Source of the DNA: Hygrophila difformis
Lineage: Eukaryota; Streptophyta; Magnoliopsida; Lamiales; Acanthaceae
NCBI GenBank assembly: GCA_030278955.1
Contig: JAOANR010000001.1
Location: forward strand, 40,450,890-40,514,889
Reading direction: 5' to 3'
DNA: 64,000 nt
The notes under the pieces are model-generated. The model ran no database searches. It had not been told where the DNA came from and was given only the letters and a program-made list of their open reading frames with translations. Position numbers and translations under genes: made by a program. Below, piece by piece: positions 23,201 through 34,510 of this stretch; positions within the stretch are counted from its first letter, which is position 1, and every line of letters begins with the position of its first letter.

Positions 23201-23854
23201 GTATGTTTTTTAGGTTAGAATGACTAAGGCAACTAAACAAAATTCCAAATAGGAAGCTACATTGATGCGCATCATTAAATCACCAATTGAGAAGAACTCC
23301 TTTAGGACAAGATTCTCACCAATCAATAATCAAGTGCTAATCTCTATTCAAGATTCTCTATATTCCAATAGTCCGCAGAAACCATCCATTAGCCGAAATT
23401 TCAGAGAAAGCACAAGGGAAACGTGTTCCGCGGAGAACCAAAAAAGCACACGAAAAAACATCAAACTAGGAAGAGTAAACAGTTACCATCCACGATTCCT
23501 CGAATCAAACGAGGGGATATTTCTTCTCCCTTGATTCCTAACTGTAACACCAACAGCAAATTTCTTTTGCCCCTTCAAAATGGCGTTGGCGAAAGCTCTC
23601 CGTGCAAGGGCCGGGTTCAAGAAAAACCCATGCCGACTCCTTCCGGAAAACCCATTATAACCGCACAAATTCCACACATGGGAACGCGACACTGCGGAGT
23701 ACTGCGCGAACGATTGTTGATGAACGGGATTCGCGCTTATTTTCAACAACGACGACGGAAGTAGAGGCGCTGGGACGATCGAGCTGGCAACGGAACTGGA
23801 CGACCCATTTCTTGTGATTTTCGGGAGCAGCTTAACACAGAACAGTCGCTGCAT
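20132..23854 (-). CDS. RBL12: Mitochondrial rhomboid-like protein (RBL12-like), 7 exons, 365 aa, catalytic His replaced
   Basis: Exons by GT/AG and frame: 23854-23487, 22573-22471, 22388-22269, 22169-22053, 21851-21807, 21206-21069, 20338-20132; all phases join into one 365-residue frame. The start is the ATG at 23854 (MQRLFCVKLLPKITRNG), whose Arg/Ser-rich leader suggests mitochondrial import. Rhomboid signatures are LTADGVVIGLIVVNTAIFI (exon 2), FTSGRVHTLITAAFSH then GHLIVNM (exon 3), FGPEYLLKLYL (exon 4), and the catalytic-serine motif GASGAVYG (Ser about 254, exon 6). Plant RBL12-type proteins are intramembrane serine proteases needing a Ser/His pair. In exon 7 the expected HLGGA reads ARVGGA, with Arg at about 307, and the helix before it is shortened. 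The tail is an odd repeated YARF...LLxKD sequence. It may be a pseudoprotease or a decaying gene. Confidence 0.75.
20339..21068 (-). other. Intron 6 of the rhomboid gene
   Basis: 730 bases, GTAAGT...TTGCAG. Begins at a good donor in exon 6. Contains a GAGCATCTACATCG phrase (20541-20554) reminiscent of some MITE ends, but I found no matching inverted end. Confidence 0.6.
22574..23486 (-). other. Intron 1 of the rhomboid gene
   Basis: 913 bases from GTAACT to an AATAG acceptor. AT-rich; no embedded gene was recognised. Confidence 0.6.
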
Positions 23855-24211
23855 TTTCAAATAGCGTCTAACGTGAGCTCTCTAAATTCAACGACTCCAG
23901 TCTTTTTGTTTCTTTGCTTGGGAAAGGGGGAAAAATGCGTTGCCCCCTGCGATCATATTATGGTACTTCAACACTCGCCTGCCCGATGTGCAGGGAAGAA
24001 AAATTACTCCCTCCCCTCACATTTAACCACCTAACTTGTCTCACATTTTTGCAGCATACAATATTTCTCTTTCTCATATATTTCATGTATAACAAAAAAA
24101 AAAAAAAAAAATTCTTTAACATATAGTAGTATATTTCATGTATAACAAAAAAAAAAAAATTCTTTAACATATATCGTAAAACTAGACCCCTCTTATTTTT
24201 TTTAAAACATA

Positions 24212-24475
24212 TACTTCCTCCGTTTTTAAATGATAGCTACGTTGAAGAATTTGATACTATTCACACAATCACTTTAACTTGAAGTTTTATCATAGTTATT
24301 CAAGTTAAAAATATAGTCAATTGAGATCTTGTTAGATTCGTCTCGTCTTGTAGTTTTTAAATATCGAACTTTTTGAATTTTTACTTGTACCGAACTTGAG
24401 TTATTAATGATTTAAAATGTACATTGGATTGCGTGCTGCGTGAGTCCGTAGCAAACAAAAAAAATGGAGGGAGTA
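24212..24475. mobile_element. Stowaway-like MITE, copy 1
   Basis: Starts TACTTCCTCCGTTTTTAAAT and ends AAATGGAGGGAGTA, inverted versions of one another. Both ends also carry GCTACG / CGTAGC just inside. TA bases flank it. The interior (AGATCTTGTTAGATTCGTCTC) recurs inverted near 34370-34400, which shows it is a multi-copy family. Confidence 0.7.
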
Positions 24476-24534
24476 TATTGCAATAAATTTTAGTTAAAGT
24501 TGAACAATGTATCAAAAAATCAAAAATGTCCCAT

Positions 24535-24540
<6 letters not shown>

Positions 24541-24566
<26 letters not shown>
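24541..24566. repeat. (TA)n microsatellite
   Basis: About 13 TA units, followed by a second GGAACGGAGGGAGTA MITE-type end at 24588-24602. Confidence 0.85.
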
Positions 24567-24569
<3 letters not shown>

Positions 24570-25199
24570 GATGACACACGAGCTGACGGGAACGGAGGGA
24601 GTAAAATTTTCGAGGAACAAAAATTAAAGTTTAATAATAATACTAATTTAAGAGGTTGACGATAATATATATTAGTTGCAAATTGCAATTCATTCTCATT
24701 CATTGTTATGATGTTAGTGAATATTTTTGAAATATAATAAAAAAAATAAAAATATATTTTATTTTGATATTACTCTAATATATTATTCATTCGCTTTCCT
24801 CTAACATGTATAGATTGTTATGCCAAAAAAATAGTATTACTGTAATATAAATTAATAAATTGCTTCGTCAAAAGAACTCATAAATTGATATGGCAAAAAT
24901 AAAACTTCCAAATGAGAATATAAAGAAATTTTCATTTAATATTACTCCATTGTATTAAAAAAAATTTGTATAATTTCCTTGCACACAATATAATAAATTG
25001 TAGGAGTAAAATATATCTTGAAAAACCATAACATTATAGTTTTTTCTTGCGAAGACGAAACCAGATTAAAAAAAAAAGAAAAGAAAAAGAAAAAACAACA
25101 ACAAAAACAAGAAAACAAAACAAACTACAACTAAAAGAAAACAAAAGCGAAAGAAACTAGATTCTAGGGAACTATGCATCGGACCCATCCTCCGCCATG

Positions 25200-25917
25200 T
25201 TCCCTCTCACAAAGTCAGGAGGGAATGCCCAAGTAGTGAAGAAGTCTTCCATCGAAGCTTCATGCTTAGCAAGACGATCCGCTACTTTATTCCTCTGCGA
25301 AGTACATGGAAAATCACACACTCCAAAAAAGAGTTCCTAGCTAAATCGATTTGCATAATAATAGCCGCAAAGGGATTGAACTTATCACTAGAATCCAATA
25401 ATTGAATGGCTGTTTTGGAATCTGAGTAAATACACACCCTTTTGACACCCATATCTTTCATGAATGAGAGCCCCGCAGCCATCGCAACTAGTTTAGCAAA
25501 ACTTTTCGTAGCTTCACCCAGAAAACCACAAGTTCTGACTAGCTATTGCCCGTCTTCATTCTGAAATACTAACCCGAACCCCGCCCGACCAGGACTACCC
25601 GTGAGGCTTCCATCAACATTTAGTATAGTGTCATACCCCCGCTGCATATGCCAATTGATAAGGCGCATAGCAGGAGCGACAGATCGGAGAGAGGAACGTG
25701 CCTTCTCAAGATTGAAGGCCCGAAACAAGATATCTCTCTTCAGTTGCCAGACTGATTTATTGATCACATGCAAAACCCTATTATTTCTTTCCAGCCAAAG
25801 AGTCCAAAGAGCATCCAGAAAGATAGTACCATACACCTTAACCATCACACACAAGAAATCACGGATAGACTCTTTTGGGATTGATACACAGTCGAGCGGA
25901 AGATCCACCTGAACCAT
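25200..25917 (-). pseudogene. LINE C-terminal RNase H remnant
   Basis: The frame reads LWTLWLERNNRVLH, then ILNVDGSLTGSPGRAGFGLV with the first catalytic Asp. After a stop near 25545 it continues with AAGLSFMKDMGVKRVCIYSD and SKTAIQLL. These are the usual RNase H blocks at the end of plant LINE ORF2. The domain would remove RNA from RNA-DNA hybrids. Confidence 0.8.
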
Positions 25918-25935
25918 TTTCCAAACATGCCAAAC

Positions 25936-26690
25936 CTAAGGACAATAGAATAAACAATGAAACCAAGTTTCGTCTTCACAACCATGAAGCACACATAGGG
26001 GAGATTGCGCCAACCGATGCCTAAATCTGAGAGAGTTTACTGGCAATGCTCCATGACTAATCAACCACGAAAAGAAAGAGATTTTTCTGGGATGTTCACT
26101 TTCCAAATCCATCCCCATCCAGAACTGGTCACTGTGTTGGCCGAGAGGAGTTTACATGCTGATTTGACAGTACACACCCCTGTAGAATTACCTTTCCAGA
26201 GCCATAAATCCGTAACCATAGCATGTAATGGTGGGGGAGCCGGGGAGGTGAAGCATTAAGATCTTCCAACAGAACAGGCGGTAGAAAAGAGTAAAGAGAT
26301 GTCCACTTCTATAGGCCACCTTGGATCACAATCTTGACCTTGAGATTAATGTCCTGCATAGCTATGTAAGGCAGAAGCGGCCCAGATTGCATCCCTTCCA
26401 CCAAATCAAGAACCACAATGAAGCATTACCATCCCCCAAACAAAACTAGAACCCTCATTTGAGAAATGCCAGCTTATACAACAGACGAGTGGCATGAGAC
26501 CTCGATTGGGATGGGATAAACTGAAAGAATTCAGATGGTAGTAAGGTACAAATTACCAAAAGCACCCAAATTTTCTCCGGGTAGTGGAACACTTCCCATA
26601 TTAGCTTTCCTAGAAGTGCAATGTTCATGAGTCGCGCTTGACGAATGCCCAGGCCCCTTCTGCTCGCGGCTGAGCAACCTGTGCCCAACT
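25936..26690 (-). pseudogene. LINE reverse-transcriptase C-terminus and zf-RVT remnant
   Basis: RRGLGIRQARLMNIALLGKLIWEVF (26650-26580, split by interruptions elsewhere) is the thumb-side motif of plant LINE RT. KISFFSWLISHGALPVN and CVLHGCEDETWFHCLFYCP (26090-25940) carry the Cys/His spacing of the zf-RVT domain. Stops separate the parts. Confidence 0.75.
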
Positions 26691-26706
26691 AATTAGATGA
26701 ATACCT

Positions 26707-27426
26707 TTGTCACATCTTCTCTTCCATAAGGTTAAAGAGACCACCAAGGACTTCAGTTTCCCCGAAAATTTGGTTCCAATCTCCCATAATCAACCAAGTT
26801 CCCTCAATGCAATCCACCAATGCCTTAACATTCGACCAATTGTCCCGCCGCTCCAAGTACCGAGGGGATGCATAAATCCCGCATTACCCTGCATTTCAAA
26901 AGCTTTATCAGAGTTTCAAAAGACCTTGCACTCCATGCAATGGGGAGGACGCCATTCATAGCAAACCTCTTGCTAAAACTCTTCTCCATTCTCCTTCAGT
27001 ATCTTTACCGAATCCATTAATCTGGATTCTGCACTTATCATGATACATACCCTTGCGAACAGATGTCTTTTCTTGAGGAGTGTCTATTCGTCCATGTAAA
27101 GCGGTAACATACCAACAAGTAGAACCACTCGAAAGTTGAATAGTGAGCAATCTGTTCGCCTCATGGAAAACCTAAGCCTGACAAGAAATCCCAATCTTTA
27201 TGAATATCCAAACTCCTTCGAACTGGCCCCAGGCCTCCTGAAAACACAAAGGAACAAAGCCCACTTGGAAGAAAAACAGCTGAGAACGACTAAAAAGTGA
27301 CTTCGGCTCAATGATAAATAACATATCCGGTTGATACTGTACATCAATTCCTTCTGCGCACGCTTGGTCGGATGGCCAACCATCCCCCACATTCCATGAT
27401 ATAATTTTGAAAGATCTAAAGTACAT
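26707..27426 (-). pseudogene. LINE endonuclease remnant
   Basis: Begins with FKIISWNVGDGWPSDQA (27410), the usual start of the endonuclease domain. It continues through QPDMLFIIEPKS and a long stretch in other frames to WLIMGDWNQIFGETEVLGG near 26795, the motif around the second catalytic site. The last frame ends near 26712, where the RT palm should begin. The domain would nick target DNA; this copy is dead. Confidence 0.75.
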
Positions 27427-27487
27427 TGGAATGATAAATATGGGGGAAGAAACACATACCTAGCACTGCATAGGCACCCCCCTCATC

Positions 27488-27510
27488 GGGGGGGGGGGGG
27501 GGGGGGGGGG
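27488..27510. repeat. Homopolymer of 23 G
   Basis: Twenty-three G on the plus strand, at the 5' edge of the LINE remnant. It creates a poly-Pro stretch in a minus-strand frame, which is not taken as a gene. Confidence 0.9.
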
Positions 27511-27519
27511 TTACCATTT

Positions 27520-28090
27520 GGTGTAAGTGATGAAGAATTGGTAGAATTCCTCTGCTCATGATGTTCCGGCAAGGATGTGTCACCACCGGCGGCAACGGCC
27601 TCACAAGTTTGACCTGACTAGGACGAACCACTTTGGATTGAGGGGAGCTCACCATTTGGGGTTTTTCCATTTGGTCGAACAAAACTATTTGATGACCCAT
27701 TACGTGAAAGACCACCAAAATTACTGGGCTTGTAAGTGTCAAGGCCCACCTTCACATTAGCACCAGTCCGTACATCTCAATAAACTTTTTTGGGCCCATT
27801 TGTCCTCCTTCTTACCACCTTGGAGTGTATTTCACATTTTCTCTATGTATGAAGTGAACAAAAGCGTCAAAAAGGAAAAACTAAGCTTAATTCATAAGTT
27901 CGTTTGGGCAGTAAAGAAAATTTGAAATCTGATCTATCGACTCGATAGGTCTGGAGGCATGAAAGCATACGATAGGTCCCACGTAATTCAAATGAAGAAG
28001 AGTGCATATGAACGAGGCGACACCGTTTAATGTACTAAAATAAATATGGCAAGATACGCAAGTAACAGAAGTGTACAATGACAACAAATG
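27520..28090. other. Stretch with no recognised gene
   Basis: A minus-strand frame (27742-27416) is Pro/Ser-rich and could be the end of the LINE's first reading frame, but no domain is visible. 27780-28090 shows nothing I can name. Confidence 0.4.
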
Positions 28091-29854
28091 AAGGTGATAT
28101 CCTTAGTCCATATCCTTGCGTCATTCGAGAACGAATGATCCTAAGGAAGAGGAATTATAACATCTCGAGTAATTGATTTTAATTATTAAATAAATTATAA
28201 TTAGTTAAATATAATTAACTAACTTGGGCTCACTAATTAAGAGATAAATGGCCATTGCCCAAGATTGATAACAATGAATAAAGAAGAGAAGCCCAAGTAA
28301 GTAATTTGTGGGAAGATAATTTCATAAACCCACCAAGAGAAGGGCCCAAGCCTTGGGATGGCAATGGATCGAAGGATCGGAAAAGGGTAAGTCCACCTCC
28401 ATCTATGAATGTTATATTATCATCCAATCCACCCATCATCCATCTAAAACACAACCCAAATTCAATACACCCATCAACCACGGGTGAAACGGATGGATCG
28501 AGTTGGTAATGGATTTAAAATATGCATCAAGTTGCAATCATTTATATTCAAATTCAATTCATGTTTGAACATCATAAAGTCTAGAAAACTATACCTGATT
28601 TCCGATATTTGGAAACAAAGTGTAAACGAGATAATAAGACCCAAAAAGTAGAAGAATCGAACACTGAGAATGAAAGAGTGAAACATGAGATGTATAAAAC
28701 ATGTTGAGAATTCCTGACATTAGGAAGATTAGCCAATAAGGCCTCCCTTAGCAATAAGTGACGCAATTATAGGGGATTTGAGAAATGTTGGAACGACTTA
28801 AATGATTGTGAAAGAAAAAAAAATGGAGGAAGACCTATATTAGATTTTTTTACAAAACCATATTAAGTATATATATGTATATATATTTAATTAAATATAA
28901 TGGGTGATGGATCGGGTGGTGGGTTGGATGAGCCTAAATCCATCTCCGTCACCTGATTCTCCCATCTCCCTATAAGAATCCACATTTTGTCAGATTTTCA
29001 TCCATTTCATCAGGTGCGTGGATCGGATTTTAAGCGTCTACGGGTGAAATTGTCATCCCTACCCAAGCCCAAGCCCACCTACCTTACCCATGGCCCGACC
29101 CGCCTACTCCGACCCGACCCGACCCGGAAGTCCCTAGGCAATATTTAAACCTCAAGGTCAACTATTGCCACAAAAAGTCTTCATTTCTACACAAGAATAA
29201 TAAATCCGGCTAGAGATGGAGGGAAAATTTGGAGGCACTTTGGGAGAAAATTCTCAAGTGGAAGCTTGAGGAAACCTTGGGGGTTGATATTACACCCATA
29301 CTTTTCCTTGTTTGATTGATGTTTTTCATTACTTTAGTTGATGTTTTCGGGGTGGAGAAAAAGGGTGGCGGGAAGAGTGTTGTTTGCATGTGTGTCGGAA
29401 ACTCTTATGTATATTTCTAGAAATTATTTTTAAGTTAAAGATGACAAGAATTGGTGATGAAAGAATGAAGCGGTAAGAGGTAGTGATAATTGATTTCAAG
29501 TTGGGTGTTGTAGGTGAAGTTGGGGTTCACAGGATTTGACTTATGGACATGGATTTTTGTAGATTAGGAACTTGAATAACTTAAATATTCACTCTCAACT
29601 TGGGACTTGGAGTTCTGCATGTGAACCAGGTAGGGAATTCTACTCCTCATCTTGTTTTTGTTTAGAATTTTGGGGTGTGAAATTTGAAGTTTGGGTAAAA
29701 GATGATGAATGTGGGATGATGATGAATTCTTATTTCCATTGATGTTGTAGTTTGAATTGGAGATGGGACTTGAAGCTTGAAAGCTTGGGACATCACAATC
29801 AATGCAAGGGATTAGATAATGGATACAACGTAAATGTTAACAAAATTGGAATGT

Positions 29855-30185
29855 TCCAGCCTTGGCGTCGAAAAAGACGCCAGAATAATGAGGCTGGCGT
29901 AGGTAGCCTTGCCTGCGCCAAGTAGAGGAGATCCTTTTTTACTTCCAACCCTGGCGTAAGTTTACGCCAGGGAACTCACTTTGGCATCAGTGGCCTTGCC
30001 GACGCTAGCTGTGGAATTTTTCCATCATTTTTATGTTGGCGTTGATCCACGCTAGAGGGTCCATTTTGGGGTAGAAAGCCTTGCCTACGCCAGTTTGTAA
30101 AAGAAATCGCTTCCATCCTTCTGTGTTGGCGTTGATTTGCGCCAGAGGCCCATTTTTGCGTAGGGAGCCTTGCCTACGCCAGAAA
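29855..30185. repeat. Hairpin-rich tandem array (TGGCGT/ACGCCA words)
   Basis: At least six short inverted repeats lie in 330 bases: GGCGTCGAAAAAGACGCC, CTGGCGTAAGTTTACGCCAG, and several GGCGTTGAT...CGC and GTAGGNAGCCTTGCCTACGCC forms. The later part repeats as roughly 110-base units starting near 30025 and 30115. It is embedded in the old LTR. Confidence 0.8.
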
Positions 30186-31272
30186 TCCAATTTTGTTTTC
30201 AGGGGCCATTGATTTCCCCAAAATTTTATGTTCTTTTAATGTGTTATTATCATTTTCCTTCTCCGATTATGTTAAATGATGATTGGACATGTTGGACTCT
30301 ACGAGTTGAGAACCTAAACAAAATTATTGGCACCTCGTATTAAGCTAGTGTGCCTTAAAGATGGGAATTATGTTGTGTTGCCGTTATGTGAGGCTTGGCA
30401 CTCCTGGTGTTATATGGATGATCATAAAACCCGTCATTCTTGGCGAGTGTTAGCTGGATCGAGCAAGTTACTCCGAGCTATTTAATGATTGCCATTATGT
30501 GAGTGTGGCAAACCTCCGTCATGTATGTACCTTGTCTGGGATGCATTCTTGTGATCTATTTGGGACATATTCCCGTGTTTGATTTGGATTATTCTCTTAC
30601 CTGGATTTGATCATGTAGGGATATTCAACTGATATCTCGGGTCTGTATTTGTGCGAGTTGCACGTTTCGGCAATTGAGCGAGTTGCTCTGTGCCATGACC
30701 CGCTGGACGCCGTTGTGGTCAGTGTAGATTATACGGCTCTGTCACCTCATATTGTTAGCCCTACGTAGGTTGTTCGTCCGCAGCGGGGACGATGTTGATA
30801 GGGAGTTCATTGTGTATGGGAGAGGGTGGTGGCCTCTCATCAATGATGACTATCGACCATGGTTATTAGGATGTGTGCTAGACATGATTACTTGTTGATT
30901 TAGGATAGATAGACACGTAGGGCATTCCATTCATTTCATATCATAACATTTTGTGATTGTAGTGGTTGAAGCACCGGTATAGGACGATGTGATGGTTTGC
31001 ATATTTTGTTATTACTTACTTTACTTTAATCTTATTGCACTTTTGATTTATGGTTGATGTTACCCTTTCCCTCATTATTCTTTTCCTTGCTCAGTACGTT
31101 GTACTGACTCCCTGTTGTTTTCCTTTTATAGATACTCCTGAGGACGACGGATTGCATTGGGCATGAAGGATGGTTGGGGATGAGCGAATATATTTTAGTT
31201 TCATTCAAATACTCATTGCATATGTGGCTAAATTAACATGTCATGTCTATAATCATATGTTAATTGTGCTAT

Positions 31273-31408
31273 CCTAAATGATTAATATATTTAAAAGGAC
31301 TAGTGGGTTGTACTTGAGTTATAGCTATTGTTTGGTTATCGTCTAAATGATTAATATATTTAAAAGGACTAGTGGGTTGTACTTGAGTTATAGCTATTGT
31401 TTGGTTAT
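31273..31408. repeat. 68-base tandem duplication in the old LTR
   Basis: Two nearly identical copies of a 68-base unit (31273-31340 and 31341-31408), each containing GGACTAGTGGGTTGTACTTG. Confidence 0.9.
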
Positions 31409-31752
31409 CATTTATCTAATATAAGCTGAATATGAAAATGGTAACAGGGTGGTGACCCGGATATGCTTGTTGTTATTGTTGTGATTTATTATGTGCTTAG
31501 CATTGTTGGATTTTCTAATTTTACAGGTACCCTGCTTCGTGTTAATGATCCTAAGCTGACTAGCCAACAACTTAGGAGATGTATCACCACAGTGACATCA
31601 CGGTAATTTTTGGTTTTAAAAGTTTCGGGGCATTATATTATATATATATAATATAAAAATAATAGTATAATAAATAAGTCAATTTTTCTCAATTTAATTT
31701 TTTTTCACTCTTCTCTAAGTTCAAACTCTTTTATTCTTCACTAAAATTGGCT

Positions 31753-31760
31753 AGCTACAT
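31753..31760. repeat. hAT target-site duplication, left
   Basis: AGCTACAT, identical to 32338-32345. Confidence 0.9.
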
Positions 31761-32337
31761 TAGGGGTGGGTCGGTACGGTATACTGAAAAAATTTCGCCG
31801 TACCGTATACCGTACCGAACCTTACGGTATGGAAATTTTCATACCGTTGTCGTACCGCACATTTCGGTATACTGAAATTTTCAGTATGAAATATTTTCAT
31901 ACCGTTGCCATACCGACATTTCGGTATGTTCGGTATATACCGGTATACCGAACTTTTGGTACATACCGGCATACCGGTATCACGGTATATACCGACATAC
32001 CGAACATTCGCTACATACCGACATACCGGTATTGCAGTATATACTGACATACCGAACATTCTCTATATACCAGCATATCGGTATTGCGGTATATACCGGT
32101 ATCGCGGTATATACCGATATACCGAAGAATCGGTACATACCGATACCGCGGTATATACCGAAGTTCGGTACGGTAACGGTATACCGCGGTATAAAAAAAT
32201 TTATACCGTTACCGTACCGAAATCTTACGGTACGGTATCATCGAAAATTACGGTATACCGAAAATTTCGGTATTGTCGGTATTTTTTCGGCACGATATGT
32301 GCGGTATGCGGTATATTCGGTATTATTCCCAGCCCTA
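31761..32337. mobile_element. Non-autonomous hAT element filled with GGTATACCG-like words
   Basis: Ends TAGGGGTGGGTCGGTACGG on the left and, inverted, TAGGGCTGGGAATAATACCG on the right. Exact 8-base target duplications (AGCTACAT at 31753-31760 and 32338-32345) define the hAT superfamily. The 577-base interior is a dense mixture of CGGTAT, ATACCG and GGTATATACC, each self-complementary or pairing with its neighbours. The open frames here are by-products of the repeat. No transposase. Confidence 0.9.
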
Positions 32338-32345
32338 AGCTACAT
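32338..32345. repeat. hAT target-site duplication, right
   Basis: AGCTACAT, identical to 31753-31760. Confidence 0.9.
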
Positions 32346-32816
32346 TTCTTTTGAATTTACTGATGTTGAGAGTGTTTGAAAAATAATTTAAAAACTACAA
32401 TAAAGATTTACCACGAAACTGAAAACAACATGGGGAATATATTCATGTACTTTGAAATTGAATATAAGTTTGCCCATCGAAATTGATAAACAAAAACTGA
32501 TAATCGTAATCCACATCCAAAAACAAATGTCAACTCAAAAGGAGAATAAATGGCGCATCGACGGATCCAAAATCTTTTATTTGGTGGGTCAGATGTCATG
32601 AAGAGTTATCAGCTAACTTTAGTATGCTATATTCAACCAAAAATTTGTTACATATTTTTTGACTTTAAAAAGTCGGTGAATTTTGAAAACTCATAGACTC
32701 CATATAGAATTAGTTGACTTTATATAGACTTACCGAATTCGTAAAAATCTTTTGTTATTTGGGGAGATTTTGTATAATTATATTTTTAAAAAAGAATCCA
32801 TTAAAATACATGGCAG

Positions 32817-33096
32817 GGGTGTATTCAATTGAGAGTTGTATGAATTTTAAAAAGTTGATGGATTTAGAAAGTCCATAGACTTCATATAGACTTGATTGAT
32901 TTTGTGTACACTCCAGCAGAGTTCACTAATTTAAATAGAATCCATGAAGAGTCTGGCTGATTTTGGAGATATTTTGTTTAGTTATATTTTTAAATAGCAT
33001 CCATTGAAATCCATAAATATTTAAAATTCATGTATTGTTGAATACCTCAAAATTTTTAAAGACTTTTTAAAATCTCTATTGAATACACATACCTAA
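32817..33096. mobile_element. MITE with GTGTATTCAAT inverted ends
   Basis: Left GGGTGTATTCAATTGAGAG, right (inverted) GGTATGTGTATTCAATAGAG. The interior (AAGTCCATAGACTTCATATAG, TCCATTGAAATCCATAAAT) is repeated in part at 32660-32760 and inverted at 45185-45395, so this is a dispersed family. No coding sequence. Confidence 0.65.
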
Positions 33097-33279
33097 GATT
33101 TTTTTAAACTTTTTAAAATAGTACAATTATATTACTATTTTTTAATAGAGTTATAGAATTAGGTTACGCTCCTACCAAAATTACTCAATACTCATTCTAA
33201 AATCACAACCTAATTCCTCATTATATTACTATTTTTTTATTTTTTTGGTAGGCCAATTGCGCTAGATTGGATACGCGGG

Positions 33280-33640
33280 TGAAATGGCATTACCTACCGG
33301 CACAATTAATCGAAAAAACAACCACATGATTCGGACAATTACAACACCCTCACAACCAATGGGAGAATGGAAGCCAACCTCAAATTTTTATGCCACTACT
33401 CGAAGCACATGCATGCAAACCAGTCCCTCGAGAAGCAGGTGGGCCTGGTTGGAGGGCAACACCAGTCGTTGACACTGCAACCTGATCAGCCACGTCCGTA
33501 TCCGTGGAGGTGGTGGCACACCGATGAGAATCCTCATCATATTGTCCAGGCATTTGTTGCTCAGGGAGAGCACGGCGAACGCGGTCATTTCTGCTCTCTA
33601 AGAATCCAGGACATGATGCTTCCTCCACTTAATTAGCCAA
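33280..33640. other. Unrecognised gene-like fragment
   Basis: More GC-rich than its surroundings, with overlapping open frames on both strands: plus 33367-33636, which includes QPDQPRPYPWRWWHTDENP, and minus 33628-33380. Neither gives a recognised domain. It may be a decayed exon or chance. From 33640 to 34235 I see nothing further. Confidence 0.3.
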
Positions 33641-34235
33641 TCATTTTTGAATGTGGCCTCGGAAGAACATCATAGAAAACATGACGGACACACTGTACCG
33701 CCGCAGATGTGGGCATCCGGCCGGTTGAGGGACATGATAAGAAGAATCAATTTCAAAGTCGATAGACCATATATTGCCTTATACTACTACTCAGCCACGA
33801 CATTTAGGCCATAAATAATCATGTTGAAAATGACCTTGTCACCGGAAAAATCGCCCTGTCGCACGCTTCCTCTCGCTATAAATAAAACTCAATGGCCGTC
33901 CCGGACTTAGGGGGAAAAAATCTGTATGGAAAGAACACGAACATGAGGTTCAGACAGACAAAAACAACACATAATTAACCAGGAACAACATGTTTGAACA
34001 CAATTGCAACAAGAAAAATAGTGAAGGCTGCATGGTTAATCACACATGTATGATATATCATGAACTAAAATGGCTACACATGTATCAAGGTATAACCTAA
34101 ATGCAACATGTAATACTACTATATTGCAAAGAACATGGCTATACCCATAAGCAGCATGTAACAAAACGGATCCATATATAGCATAAACTAAACATTAAGA
34201 ACATGTACATCAAAAATGTATAGAGATATACTTAA

Positions 34236-34472
34236 TCTGTTTTTGTTTTTTTTTTATTTGTTACGGACACACTCAACGCACAATACAATGCACATTTTAA
34301 ACCATTAATAACTCAAGTTCGGTATAGTAAATATTCTAAAAGTTCGATATTTAAAAACTATACGACGAGACAAATCTAACAAGATCTCACTTGACTATAT
34401 TTTAACTTGTACAACAATGATAAAACTTTAAATCAAAATGTATGTGTGAATAGAACACAAAACCCCATTAAG

Positions 34473-34510
<38 letters not shown>

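Larger units (their letters stand above)
23870..25150. other. AT-rich intergenic tract with MITEs
   Basis: Holds the presumed rhomboid promoter side (23870-24000), two A-runs after near-identical ATATTTC words (24091-24110 and 24147-24160), the MITEs listed separately, and otherwise low-complexity AT sequence. No gene seen. Confidence 0.6.
25160..27480 (-). mobile_element. L1-type LINE remnant with internal deletion
   Basis: On the minus strand the order is apurinic endonuclease, C-terminal reverse-transcriptase edge, zf-RVT zinc-binding region, RNase H. That is the layout of plant L1 elements with an RNase H tail. The RT palm is missing: the endonuclease runs to about 26710 and is followed at once by the region normally after the palm. 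Many stops and frame changes show age. Neither end is clear. Confidence 0.8.
28091..31637 (+). mobile_element. Old LTR of the LARD family, with a scrap of internal sequence
   Basis: 28156-31637 runs TATAACATCTCG...TTTCGGGGCATTATA, a decayed TGTAACATCCCG...CGGGGCGTTACA LTR in the orientation opposite to the young element at 47522-56525. Shared landmarks include ATAGATAGACACGTAGG, GACTATCGACCATGG and the GTACTGACTC region. On its left, 28091-28155 holds ATTCGAGAACGAATGATCC and a purine-rich AAGGAAGAGGAAT, the internal edge and polypurine tract, so this is a 3' LTR and not a solo LTR. It is 3.48 kb, longer than the young LTRs because of a hairpin array and a tandem duplication. Confidence 0.8.

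Noticed and set aside
28156..31637. Solo LTR
   Set aside because: A purine tract and matching internal sequence are still attached on the left, so it is a 3' LTR of a truncated element.
31766..32379. Several 90-150-aa frames rich in Tyr, Arg, Ile and Thr
   Set aside because: By-products of the CGGTAT/ATACCG word array inside the hAT element.
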